Positions 1-6,930 are shown, numbered from the stretch's first letter. The stretch is DNA of 9,374 bases from Selenomonas sp. (GCF_024699275.1 NZ_JAILPX010000083.1:1-9374), one strand, 5' to 3'. The notes: generated from the sequence alone by a model not told the origin. A program made the numbers and translations.

Positions 1-41
1 CCCCAGGCCCGCAGTTTTGCTTTCTGTTCCTCCTCACGCAT
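1..41 (-). CDS. Start of next operon gene, probably TonB (partial)
   Basis: An ATG at 41-39 opens a frame that runs off the left edge and reads MREEEQKAKLRAWG. It begins one base after the exbD stop, and a purine-rich GGGGGAAAG ribosome binding site lies just upstream inside the end of exbD. Only 13 complete codons are visible, so the sequence itself does not identify the product. The charged N-terminus followed by RAWG would suit the cytoplasmic tip before the membrane anchor of TonB, and exbB-exbD-tonB is a common gene order. TonB is therefore an inference from context. Confidence 0.5.
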   Translation of the reverse strand, partial: MREEEQKAKLRAW

Positions 42-42
42 A

Positions 43-450
43 TCACTTTCCCCCATCAGCAGCCAGTCCGATATGCGTAATTCCCAAAGCCTTGAACTCA
101 TCCAACAGGCCAATCACCATTCCGTAATCGAGCCCTTGATCCGCCCGAACCACCACGGCAAACTGCGGATCCCGCTGATAGGACTGTTGTGCCTTTGTCA
201 ACAGCTCCGCTTCACCGATGGGCTTGTCTTCGAGCCAAAGGGAACCATCCTTACGGACCGTCACCACATAAGTCACATGAAGTTTTGTTTCCGCATGCTG
301 TGCCGCTGGCATATCCACATCCACGGTTTTCATATTCACCATATACAGCGTACTCATCATAAAGAACACCAACAGGAAAAACATAATATCAATCATGGGG
401 ATGATAATAAGAGAGGGCTGCTTGATTTGATGACGTTCACGCAAGCGCAT
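43..450 (-). CDS. exbD: ExbD/TolR-family biopolymer transport protein
   Basis: ExbD is the single-span partner of ExbB in the proton-driven motor that energises TonB and, through it, outer-membrane receptors. From the chosen start it has 135 residues: a short basic cytoplasmic tail (1-11), one membrane helix (about 14-38) and a periplasmic domain. The helix carries the family's essential aspartate (D21, in PMIDIMFFLL), which corresponds to the proton-handling Asp of E. coli ExbD. The frame is open to an ATG at 489, but that start would overlap exbB by 53 bp. The ATG at 450 has a GAGGAAGG site about 8 bases upstream and overlaps the exbB stop by only 14 bp, which suggests translational coupling. 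TolR is the alternative name for such proteins; the location in a B12-uptake operon favours ExbD. Confidence 0.9.
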   Translation of the reverse strand: MRLRERHQIKQPSLIIIPMIDIMFFLLVFFMMSTLYMVNMKTVDVDMPAAQHAETKLHVTYVVTVRKDGSLWLEDKPIGEAELLTKAQQSYQRDPQFAVVVRADQGLDYGMVIGLLDEFKALGITHIGLAADGGK

Positions 451-1099
451 GCTGAGCACCTTCCTCTTCCTTGCGGACTTTCTCGGCAAATGCCGAAGGA
501 TTTGTCTCTATAAGTGAGAAGCAGGACTCCATGTCCGTTACGATATTTTCCAGCCGCTGGGAAAAATAAGCATGAATCATAAGGGCGAGAATTGCCACAC
601 AAAGACCAAAGGCCGTTGCAATCAACGCTTCGCCAACGCCGCCCGTAATCGCGGCGGCCTGCGCCGAGTCCCCATTGAACACACTGAATGCCGAAATCAT
701 ACCACTGATGGTTCCCAAAAGCCCCAAAAGTGGTGCCATCGTAACCACCACACTCAAATAATAGAGGCGCTGACGGAACCTTGCCAAGGCAGTCCCGGAC
801 TGAATTTCCAGATAGGCGGCAACATCCTCATGCCCATCGGCATAACGGACGGCCGCTTCATGGAGCAACCGGCTTAAGGCGCCGTAATGGCTGGCAGCTA
901 ACGTCATGGCCCCGGCGTAATCCGCCTTGCCAGCCAGGTCCATAAACCGGCTGGCAAACTGCCGTCCCGAATCCTCACGATGAAAATACTGCCAGCGTTC
1001 GATGCCGACAGCCACCACAAAAAGCGAGCAAAGAAGCAGCACATACATAATGAAGCCGCCCTTTTGAAATAACGCCACGCCAGCCATAATACTTTCCAT
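437..1099 (-). CDS. exbB: ExbB/TolQ-family proton-channel subunit
   Basis: This 220-residue inner-membrane protein of the MotA/TolQ/ExbB family forms the pentameric scaffold of the TonB motor. Three hydrophobic segments are visible: about 16-34, 113-139 and 154-178. A large cytoplasmic loop separates the first two. The second contains the family signature APLLGLLGTISGM (122-134) and the third contains GEALIATAFGLCVAI (156-170). Both form the proton path around the ExbD helix. The start at 1099 has AGGAGGAG three bases upstream. The gene begins 9 bp after the btuC-like permease and overlaps exbD, so it belongs to the same operon. Its position makes it a motor subunit probably devoted to the receptor encoded at 2979-4886. 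TolQ is the only realistic alternative, and no tol-pal genes are visible. Confidence 0.93.
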   Translation of the reverse strand: MESIMAGVALFQKGGFIMYVLLLCSLFVVAVGIERWQYFHREDSGRQFASRFMDLAGKADYAGAMTLAASHYGALSRLLHEAAVRYADGHEDVAAYLEIQSGTALARFRQRLYYLSVVVTMAPLLGLLGTISGMISAFSVFNGDSAQAAAITGGVGEALIATAFGLCVAILALMIHAYFSQRLENIVTDMESCFSLIETNPSAFAEKVRKEEEGAQHALA

Positions 1100-1108
1100 A
1101 AACTCCTC

Positions 1109-2134
1109 CTAATCCAATTTCTGCTGATATTTTCGCAACAAATATAAAAAATACGGGGTTCCGATAAACGCGGTCATAATTCCGACACGAATCTCATAGC
1201 CAGGCAATATAACGCGCCCTACTGCATCGCAAAGAACGAGGAAAGCAGCGCCTGCGAGCAGGCTGGCTGGCAAAAGCTGCCGATGGTCCGGGCCGACGAT
1301 GAGCCGCATCATATGCGGCACCACCAAGCCGACAAAACCGATATTGCCACTTATGCAGACACTTGTCGCCGTAGCCATGGAGGCCAGCACCAGCAGCAGC
1401 AGCCGATAGCGTTTCACCGCCATCCCCACAGCTTTTGCTTCATTGTCCCCCAGCACCAGTACGTTGAGCTGCCGTGCCAAGATCAGCAGAACCGTCGAAC
1501 TAACAAGTATCGGGCCCAGTCCCAACAGCACATGTTCCCAACGCCGGTAATCCAGTCCACCGATAGTCCAGAAGAGGTATTCCTGCAGCTTGTTCACGTC
1601 AAGAAGCGTTAACACCGCTGCCGAAAAAGCCGCCAAAAACATCCCAACCACTACACCAGACAAGAGCAATGTCATCACAGGAATCCTCCCATGCCGCCAG
1701 GCCATCGCCACCGTAAGGCCAACCGCTGCCAGCGCGCCGACGAGTGCTCCCACTGGCAGGGCAAACATCGTAACTCCAGCCGCTCCTGTGGCAATTGCCA
1801 GCACAGCACCCACCGAGGCACCGCTTGACACGCCAATGATTCCAGGATCTGCCAACTGATTGGCAAAAATCCCCTGAAGCACTGCACCAGAAATCCCTAG
1901 CCCCACTCCCGTCAAGAGACCAACGATAGTTCGCGGCAGCCGGATATGCCAGATAACTGCCATCTCATCCGCCGGCACAGGTACCTGCGTCAAAAACGGA
2001 AGCTCCATTCCCTGTGCGAGTCCTGCCACCACATGAAAGAAGGGAATCTTCATCTGCCCCCAGCTAAGCGAAAGGATACCTGCCACAGCTAGGCAGATTC
2101 CCAGAACTAACACGATAATGCCATACCGTCTCAC
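1109..2134 (-). CDS. btuC: FecCD/BtuC-type ABC permease, probable cobalamin permease
   Basis: This 341-residue multi-span permease belongs to the FecCD/BtuC family, whose dimers form the channel of type II ABC importers for B12, haem and siderophores. Family landmarks are visible: VIWHIRLPRTIVGLLTG (60-76), LADPGIIGVSSGA (94-106), LGDNEAKAVG (228-237), GNIGFVGLVVPHMMR (263-277) and the C-terminal EIRVGIMTAFIGTPYFLYLLR region (314-334). The usual NPLADP motif reads NQLADP here, a small departure. The start codon is GTG (2134-2132), preceded by GGGAGGTGA. It overlaps the ATPase stop by four bases (GTGA), typical of coupled subunits. Sequence alone does not separate B12 from siderophore permeases; the cobalamin assignment rests on the riboswitch upstream of the operon. 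Confidence 0.9.
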   Translation of the reverse strand: MRRYGIIVLVLGICLAVAGILSLSWGQMKIPFFHVVAGLAQGMELPFLTQVPVPADEMAVIWHIRLPRTIVGLLTGVGLGISGAVLQGIFANQLADPGIIGVSSGASVGAVLAIATGAAGVTMFALPVGALVGALAAVGLTVAMAWRHGRIPVMTLLLSGVVVGMFLAAFSAAVLTLLDVNKLQEYLFWTIGGLDYRRWEHVLLGLGPILVSSTVLLILARQLNVLVLGDNEAKAVGMAVKRYRLLLLVLASMATATSVCISGNIGFVGLVVPHMMRLIVGPDHRQLLPASLLAGAAFLVLCDAVGRVILPGYEIRVGIMTAFIGTPYFLYLLRKYQQKLD

Positions 2135-2967
2135 TCTGTCACCTCCCTGCCGAGCACCGCTTGCAAAAGTCTTGCCTGACGCTCGTCCTGCCGCCTGCTC
2201 CCCGTCGTATAGATATCCATGTGACCGGTAAGCGGATTTTCCTTCACCGCAATCGGAGCTCCATAGGCTTTGGTCAAAAGTTCTGGCGTAAGTACCTGCA
2301 CAGGCTTCCCCTCGGCGAGGACTTTCCCTTGCGAAAGCAGTAAAAGCCTAGAGCTAAAGCGCGCAGCCAGTGACAGTTCGTGAACAACCATCACAATCGT
2401 CCTGCCAGCAGCACAGAGCTCCCGGCAAAAACGAAATATCTCCTCCTGATAGATGAGATCGAGGCCTGTTGCCGGTTCATCCAACAACAAGATCGGAGTC
2501 TGCTGGGCCAATATCTTCGCCAAATAGACCCGCTGCTGCTGGCCACCGGACAACTCCTGTACGGGGCAGTCCAAAAAATCCAAAGCCCCTGTATAAGAAA
2601 GGCACGCCCGAACGATTTCTTCATCCTGCTTTCCGGCTTGCTGCCACCAGTGAAGATAGGGATACCGTCCCGTCTGCACAATTTGCCGCACGGTATACGC
2701 AAAGGGCACCTGCATTTGTTGCTGCAAATAGCCAGCCCGCCGCGCAAATTCCCGCTCGGATAACTTGGTGATATCCGTTCCCTGAAGGAAAATTTTTCCC
2801 TGAAGTGCCGGAAGCAAGCCGCGAATGGTCTTCAATAAGGTACTTTTTCCTGCCCCATTTGGCCCCACCAAGCTCACCAGTTCTCCTCTTTCCACAGAAA
2901 AGGAAACCTGCTGTAAAATCGTCTTTCCCGAGTAACCAGCCTGCAAATCACGGATTGATAAAACCAT
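2131..2967 (-). CDS. btuD: ABC transporter ATPase, probable cobalamin importer subunit
   Basis: This 278-residue ATPase powers the FecCD-type permease encoded immediately after it. All nucleotide-binding motifs are intact: Walker A GPNGAGKS (35-42), Q-loop around Q82-Q84, signature LSGGQ (139-143), Walker B ILLLDEP (159-165), D-loop GLDL (168-171) and switch histidine H196. After the core domain there is a C-terminal extension of about 40 residues beyond what hydrolysis needs, as is common in FepC/BtuD-like subunits. The ATG at 2967 has AAGGAAGAGG just upstream. The gene lies 11 bp after the receptor gene and overlaps the permease by 4 bp. FepC/FhuC-like iron-siderophore ATPases look almost identical, so the substrate is inferred from the riboswitch. 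Confidence 0.92.
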   Translation of the reverse strand: MVLSIRDLQAGYSGKTILQQVSFSVERGELVSLVGPNGAGKSTLLKTIRGLLPALQGKIFLQGTDITKLSEREFARRAGYLQQQMQVPFAYTVRQIVQTGRYPYLHWWQQAGKQDEEIVRACLSYTGALDFLDCPVQELSGGQQQRVYLAKILAQQTPILLLDEPATGLDLIYQEEIFRFCRELCAAGRTIVMVVHELSLAARFSSRLLLLSQGKVLAEGKPVQVLTPELLTKAYGAPIAVKENPLTGHMDIYTTGSRRQDERQARLLQAVLGREVTE

Positions 2968-2978
2968 AAGCCTCTTCC

Positions 2979-4886
2979 TTAGAACTGATACGTCATGCCC
3001 AGCTGGAAGAAGCGACCTGCGGCCGGATAGCGGTAACTGCTGTAAACCGAATAAGCCTGATTGGTGAAATTCAGTGCTTTCAAGTAAACCGTCAGCTGTT
3101 TGCTGGCTTCATAGCTCGTATTGAAATCCCATACGGCAAAGTGGCGATTGCCGTAACTTGCCTTATCAAGCCCCGTTCCCACGCGGCTCATGAGATTTGC
3201 CTTCCAAGCCCCCTGCTGATAGTGAAGGCCGAGACGGTAAGCGTTTGGCATGCTGTTATGACGCAAATAGCTGTAAACGTCTTTTGCCGACCTATTCGTA
3301 TCGGTAGCCGACGTATTCGTATCGGTATATGTATAACCGATGTCATAGCTCCAAGCCGGCGTCAGTTTCTGCTGCCACGAAAGTTCAATCCCCTGCCGTT
3401 TTTCGTGGTCAACATTCGTCGCCGCATAGTTCTTACCATCCGCAGCATACCAAGTAATCGCATCGTTCAAGACACTGTGGAAATAGCTGGCCGACAGCGT
3501 CGACTTTCCATTAAAGTCATGGGTAATTCCCAAGCTCTCCGTATGTCCGGTCTCTGCCTTGAGGTTCGGATTGCCCTTATAAGACCCCCAGGCACCGTAA
3601 TCGGCAGCATAGAACCTATCATCCGCAGTTGGTGCCTTATAAACACGTCCCCAGGAAGCAAACATCTTGGTGGCTTTATCCGCCCGATAGGTAAGACCGG
3701 CCTTCGGTGTCCAATGGGTGCCAAAGCTCGTATGATTATCTACCCGCACGCCTGGGACGAAGAACCATTTGGGATTCAAGCGCATCGTGTCCTGCACATA
3801 AGCGGCCTTGTTGATGATTTTTTTGTCTTCATAGAATCCATTTGGTTTATTCGACGAGTTGCTGTGATGATATTCAAGACCAGCCACCAGCTTATTATTC
3901 GCATCAAGTTTCCAGCCATTCTGATAGTCGATTCCCTGCAGGCGCGTATTGAATTTGCCACTAAAATCAGCCGATTTATTGTGGTCAAAATAGCGCAGGA
4001 ATCCTGGCAGCTTCGTATCTTCCTTAAACTTCCAGGTAAGCGAACCATCGTTGAAATTATTCTGCTGCTTGCCCGATGCCACAAAACCAGTAGGAGCTTG
4101 ATAATAATACTGATTTCCGTTAATCAACTGATGATTGAAGCGCAGCGTCAAGGACTGAGCCGGCGTCAGTTCCTGTTTTACTTTCACCGACAGGTTGTTG
4201 TTGCTGTAATCACTGCTTGGCATTCGATGGCTATCCCCGTCATTTCCCTTGTACGAGAAATAGCTGCGCTTGTTAAGACCGCCTACCAGCTGCCAGCTGG
4301 TTTTCCCCTCGCGGCCTTCATTTGACAAGACATAGTTATGGGTATGCCAGGAACCCGTGTTCATATCGAGAGTTGTTTTATTTTTCGTCGGCGTCTTGGT
4401 GATGATATTTACCACACCGCCGATAGCATCGCTGCCATAAAGAGCCGAACTGCCGCCCTTTACGATTTCAATGCGTTCCACATTGTCAATCTGCGGCACA
4501 CGGGAAAGGGTTGCACTGGCCCGGCTCATGGAGCCCTGGTCATCGTTTATGCGCTCGCCATCTACTAGAACGACTACTCGCTCCTCGCCCTGAATGCGGA
4601 CGGTTTCATCATAGCCATCACCGCCATTCGTCATAACGACTCCATTGATATGGCTCAGCGCTTCGGCAGTCGAGCGATAATGGTTGTCCTTGATATCTTC
4701 CGCCGTTATAACGGTTACATCAGCCGGAACATTCTTGGCCGCAGCCGGAATCCGCTCGGCTGTAACTAAGACCTCACCCAAATCTTCCGTGTATTTATCC
4801 TGCTCAGCCGCCAAAGCGGTACCGAAGCATAACGTACTAAGCGCCAAGGTCAATGCGATGGATTCCTGTAATTTTTTCGTCGTCAT
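2979..4886 (-). CDS. btuB: TonB-dependent outer-membrane receptor, BtuB-like
   Basis: This 635-residue outer-membrane transporter is close in size to E. coli BtuB (614). It has a signal peptide with probable cleavage near residues 26-27 (TALA/AEQ) and a TonB box-like stretch EVLVTA (38-43). The plug domain spans about 52-165 and includes VVVLVDGERIND and the conserved ALYGSDAIGGVVNIIT (148-163). A 22-strand-type beta barrel follows and ends in aromatic F635, the usual outer-membrane insertion signal. Segments WGRVYKAP and GNPNLKAE are typical of BtuB/colicin I-type barrels. The ATG at 4886 has GGGAGGA upstream. It lies 26 bp after the binding-protein gene. A 21-bp tandem duplication lies in a probable surface loop (residues 521-534). 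Haem or siderophore receptors share this fold; the B12 riboswitch upstream makes a corrinoid substrate the best call. Confidence 0.9.
   Translation of the reverse strand: MTTKKLQESIALTLALSTLCFGTALAAEQDKYTEDLGEVLVTAERIPAAAKNVPADVTVITAEDIKDNHYRSTAEALSHINGVVMTNGGDGYDETVRIQGEERVVVLVDGERINDDQGSMSRASATLSRVPQIDNVERIEIVKGGSSALYGSDAIGGVVNIITKTPTKNKTTLDMNTGSWHTHNYVLSNEGREGKTSWQLVGGLNKRSYFSYKGNDGDSHRMPSSDYSNNNLSVKVKQELTPAQSLTLRFNHQLINGNQYYYQAPTGFVASGKQQNNFNDGSLTWKFKEDTKLPGFLRYFDHNKSADFSGKFNTRLQGIDYQNGWKLDANNKLVAGLEYHHSNSSNKPNGFYEDKKIINKAAYVQDTMRLNPKWFFVPGVRVDNHTSFGTHWTPKAGLTYRADKATKMFASWGRVYKAPTADDRFYAADYGAWGSYKGNPNLKAETGHTESLGITHDFNGKSTLSASYFHSVLNDAITWYAADGKNYAATNVDHEKRQGIELSWQQKLTPAWSYDIGYTYTDTNTSATDTNRSAKDVYSYLRHNSMPNAYRLGLHYQQGAWKANLMSRVGTGLDKASYGNRHFAVWDFNTSYEASKQLTVYLKALNFTNQAYSVYSSYRYPAAGRFFQLGMTYQF
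3286..3327. repeat. 21-bp in-frame tandem duplication within the receptor gene
   Basis: Two adjacent 21-base units (3286-3306 and 3307-3327) are identical at 20 of 21 positions; the difference is C at 3292 against G at 3313. On the coding strand they encode TDTNTSA followed by TDTNRSA (receptor residues about 521-534). The near identity at DNA level points to a recent duplication that kept the frame. Confidence 0.9.
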
Positions 4887-4912
4887 AATAGTATCCTCCC
4901 TGTTTCTCTCTA

Positions 4913-5923
4913 TTACTCAGCTACTGCTGTCAAATGCTCCGTTTTGTCCTGTTTGAAGGCATCGCCATATACCTGATAGGCAATTTCCTGAACCCCAAAG
5001 ACAAAATCCTGGGAACAATTATATATATAACCCTCATAGGGGTCACGCAGTCCATTGTTGCGTATCGCCTTTAACGATTTCAGCGCAGGGTCTTCCAAAT
5101 ACTCCGCCCGGAATTTATCGATGTCGTATTTGCCATGATTCGTATAGGTTGGCAAAAACAGATAATCCGGATTGATGGCCACCAACTGTTCCTTGGTCAT
5201 CGCCTGTCCGTTATGGATGTCCAGTTTGGCCATGCCATTTTTTACCCCAGCGTATTGACAGGCATCGTCAAAGGAACAGCCAATCCCGCCATAGGATTTC
5301 ATCAGCGATATCAAGACCACAGATTTTCGTTCCGCTTCCGGTATCTTATCGACCTTCGCCTTTATCTCAGCCAACTTGCTATCCATCTTACCGATAAGCG
5401 TTTCTCCGCGTTCCGGCTCCCCGACCGCCTGGGCAATCAGCCGTACTGTTTCCTGGACTTCTGCAAGATTTTTAGCCCCTTTGCATACCACCACTTTAAG
5501 CCCTAAATCGCGCAGGGACTGTACCCTGGTCACATCTCCCCAATCCGGCACGATGACCAGATCCGGCTGCAAAGCCGCGATTTCTTCCACGGAAGGATTT
5601 TTAACTTTCGTCTCCACCTGCTGAGCCAGGCTCACGACATTGGAACTAATCGGGTCATCCAGCATCTGGTTTACCGCCACCATATGGTCAGGTTTCACCA
5701 AGCCCAACACGATTTCATCCGTGCTCATCGAAAGCGTCAGAATGCGATGGGGTTTTGCTGGCATCTCCACCACCGTTCCCTGTTTATCGGTAACCGTATA
5801 CGCAGGTCCCCCGGCACTTGCTCCCAATTCCATCCCCTTGCAGCCCGTGCAGATTGCCACCACCAGAATGCATAAAGCGGCAGCTTTCCATATTTTCCTA
5901 ATCACCAGCCCGGACAAACTCAT
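4913..5923 (-). CDS. btuF: Cobalamin ABC transporter substrate-binding lipoprotein, BtuF-like
   Basis: This is a TroA/BtuF-type (class III) binding protein of 336 residues that would hand B12 to the permease. The N-terminus is basic then hydrophobic (about 9-25) and ends in ICTGC, so Cys28 is the likely lipid-anchor site, although the residue at -3 (Cys25) is atypical. The mature part shows the family's order: VTDKQGTVVEMPAKPHRILTLSMSTDEIVLGL (44-75), IAALQPDLVIVPDW (115-128), a long linking-helix region and INPDYLFLPTY (250-260). The start is uncertain. The ATG at 5923 sits one base from AGGAGG, whereas the in-frame TTG two codons later (5917) has ideal 7-base spacing. An in-frame GTG at 5944 lies directly after the terminator and is unlikely. 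This is the first gene of the riboswitch-controlled operon. Confidence 0.88.
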   Translation of the reverse strand: MSLSGLVIRKIWKAAALCILVVAICTGCKGMELGASAGGPAYTVTDKQGTVVEMPAKPHRILTLSMSTDEIVLGLVKPDHMVAVNQMLDDPISSNVVSLAQQVETKVKNPSVEEIAALQPDLVIVPDWGDVTRVQSLRDLGLKVVVCKGAKNLAEVQETVRLIAQAVGEPERGETLIGKMDSKLAEIKAKVDKIPEAERKSVVLISLMKSYGGIGCSFDDACQYAGVKNGMAKLDIHNGQAMTKEQLVAINPDYLFLPTYTNHGKYDIDKFRAEYLEDPALKSLKAIRNNGLRDPYEGYIYNCSQDFVFGVQEIAYQVYGDAFKQDKTEHLTAVAE

Positions 5924-5944
5924 TCCTCCTTTTTCCACGCACAC

Positions 5945-5979
5945 AAAAAGACCCTCTCGTAATACTGAAAGGGTCTTTT
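5945..5979 (-). terminator. Intrinsic terminator of the riboswitch expression platform
   Basis: Read leftward, AAAAGACCCT (5979-5970) pairs with AGGGTCTTTT (5955-5946) around a 14-base loop. The 3' arm runs into the run of five T residues at 5949-5945. It lies about 85 bases downstream of the aptamer and just before the ribosome binding site of the binding-protein gene. This is the layout expected for B12-induced transcription termination. Confidence 0.88.
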
Positions 5980-6064
5980 ACTCCGCACAAAAACAGCCCG
6001 TCCCCTGTTAACAGTTGACAGACATCAATCCCCTCCCCATCCTTCGTAGATCTACGGTGATTGT

Positions 6065-6232
6065 AATCAGGCAGTTCTCCTGGCTCCAGGTCATCGTTTC
6101 TCTGCGCCTTCCCAAAAGATGTACCCATCTTCCAGTGACATAACTTATGCAGATTCACTCGCTGTTACAGTGGCGGGACCGCGCCGGCATCTTGCTCTCC
6201 GGCTTCCCTATTAAGTCTTTCGACACCTGATT
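6065..6232 (-). ncRNA. Cobalamin riboswitch aptamer
   Basis: Leftward transcription gives the hallmark elements of the B12 riboswitch in order. The closing stem P1 is AATCAGG (6232-6226) with CCTGATT (6071-6065), all seven pairs Watson-Crick. Then come AATAGGGAAGCCGG, the conserved CCCGCCACTGT (6177-6167), CACTGGAAGATGGG, GGGAAGGCG, and the B12 box AGCCAGGAGAACTGCC (6085-6070), which differs from my recalled consensus AGCCAGGAGACCTGCC at one position. The GGGAAGGC segment suggests the adenosylcobalamin-type class, but I cannot confirm the ligand form by eye. It is followed by a terminator, so it should repress the downstream uptake operon when cobalamin is abundant. Confidence 0.96.
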
Positions 6233-6269
6233 CATCCTATTCTATTTCCTGATAAAACTCACATTTCCT

Positions 6270-6298
6270 ATCGTAGCATTGACAATGTTTATTGTCAA
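6270..6298 (-). promoter_or_regulatory. Promoter of the B12-uptake operon
   Basis: A perfect -35 hexamer TTGACA (6298-6293) and a -10 hexamer TACGAT (6275-6270, 4 of 6 consensus) are separated by exactly 17 bases. The predicted start is near 6263, giving a leader of about 340 nt that contains the whole aptamer and terminator. It begins only 11 bp after the cbiT stop. Confidence 0.75.
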
Positions 6299-6303
6299 AT
6301 GCT
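6275..6303. promoter_or_regulatory. Dyad overlapping the -35 box: candidate operator
   Basis: TTGACAAT (6298-6291), a 4-base AAAC spacer and ATTGTCAA (6286-6279) form a perfect 8-bp inverted repeat. The flanks AGCA and TGCT extend it to 12 bp with one bulged base (6303 to 6275). The left arm contains the -35 hexamer and the right arm lies in the promoter spacer, as for a repressor operator. No T-run follows, so it does not look like a terminator, though it could form a hairpin at the 3' end of a cbiT transcript. Confidence 0.6.
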
Positions 6304-6309
6304 TTCCGA

Positions 6310-6888
6310 CTACTTTTTGCAGCAGGTAACGATATAAATGGGATTAGCAGCTTTCGCCATATCATAAGGCCCCAGCTGCTGCAGGCGCGTGACCTGTACC
6401 TGGATTGCCTCATAAACATAGCTGTCCGAATGGCCGCGCATATAGTCAATGCATTGCATAAGCGTCTGTACCGTAATACAGTTAAGCACAATACGTCCAT
6501 CCGGCTTGAGTTTGGGCGTAACCGCGTCCAGAATCCCCTCCAGCTTGCTGCCGCTGCCGCCGATCAGGACGGTATCCGCATCGGGAAGCCGCTCGATACC
6601 AGCCGGTGCCTCCGTTTCGATAACCTTCACATTCGGAACAGCAAAATTTGCCGCATTGGCACGAATAAGTCCTACCCCCTCGGCATTGCGTTCCAACGCA
6701 TAAACAGTCCCCTGTGGTGCCAGGCGCGCAGCCTCTACCGAAAGGGAGCCGGTACCTGCACCAATATCATAGATAACTGCATCCGGCTTGATCCGTGCCT
6801 TGACCAAGCTCAAAATGCGGATTTCCTGTTTCGTCATCGGTACATTATTGCGGATAAAAGCATCATCATCAATTCCCAAATAATTCAT
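6310..6888 (-). CDS. cbiT: Cobalt-precorrin-6B C15-methyltransferase (decarboxylating), CbiT
   Basis: CbiT methylates C15 and decarboxylates the C12 acetate side chain of cobalt-precorrin-6B, using S-adenosylmethionine, in the anaerobic cobalamin pathway. The 192-residue product has the usual single-domain length. It shows FIRNNVPMTKQEIR (11-24), typical of CbiT N-termini, the SAM-binding glycine loop DIGAGTGSLSVEAA (41-54), acidic residue E66 after the second strand, the GGSGS turn (110-114) and the closing NPIYIV (182-187). The frame extends upstream to 6921, but the ATG at 6888 has GGGAGGT 7-8 bases before it and gives the family length. It stands alone, with no other cbi genes beside it, and it lies upstream of the riboswitch, so it escapes that control. 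It could be cotranscribed with bioA or use the weak promoter in the gap. Confidence 0.92.
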   Translation of the reverse strand: MNYLGIDDDAFIRNNVPMTKQEIRILSLVKARIKPDAVIYDIGAGTGSLSVEAARLAPQGTVYALERNAEGVGLIRANAANFAVPNVKVIETEAPAGIERLPDADTVLIGGSGSKLEGILDAVTPKLKPDGRIVLNCITVQTLMQCIDYMRGHSDSYVYEAIQVQVTRLQQLGPYDMAKAANPIYIVTCCKK

Positions 6889-6930
6889 CCGAAGACCTCC
6901 CTCGCTTCCCAAACAAAACATTCTGAACTA

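Noticed and set aside
451..489. Upstream ATG start for ExbD at 489
   Set aside because: It would overlap exbB by 53 bp and add a basic tail. The ATG at 450 has a strong ribosome site at proper spacing and gives a typical ExbD length.
3141..4325. 394-codon open frame on the plus strand
   Set aside because: It lies wholly antisense to the well-supported receptor gene, has no recognisable domain or clear ribosome site, and looks like a frame shadow of the receptor's codons.
1109..4886. Assignment of the importer and receptor to haem or iron-siderophore uptake
   Set aside because: The protein families alone allow it, but the canonical cobalamin riboswitch and terminator directly upstream make corrinoid uptake much more likely.
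6006..6020. Imperfect dyad TGTCAAC-T-GTTAACA in the leader
   Set aside because: It carries one mismatch and lies far downstream of the predicted start. It resembles half-sites of several regulators but matches none in spacing.
6045..6056. 12-bp palindrome CGTAGATCTACG after the aptamer
   Set aside because: It is a perfect palindrome but short and without a loop, so it makes a poor RNA hairpin. I see no operator context, and it may be chance.
5898..6158. 86-codon minus-strand frame upstream of the binding-protein gene
   Set aside because: It is a translation of the riboswitch aptamer, platform and terminator. The conserved RNA motifs explain the sequence better than a protein.
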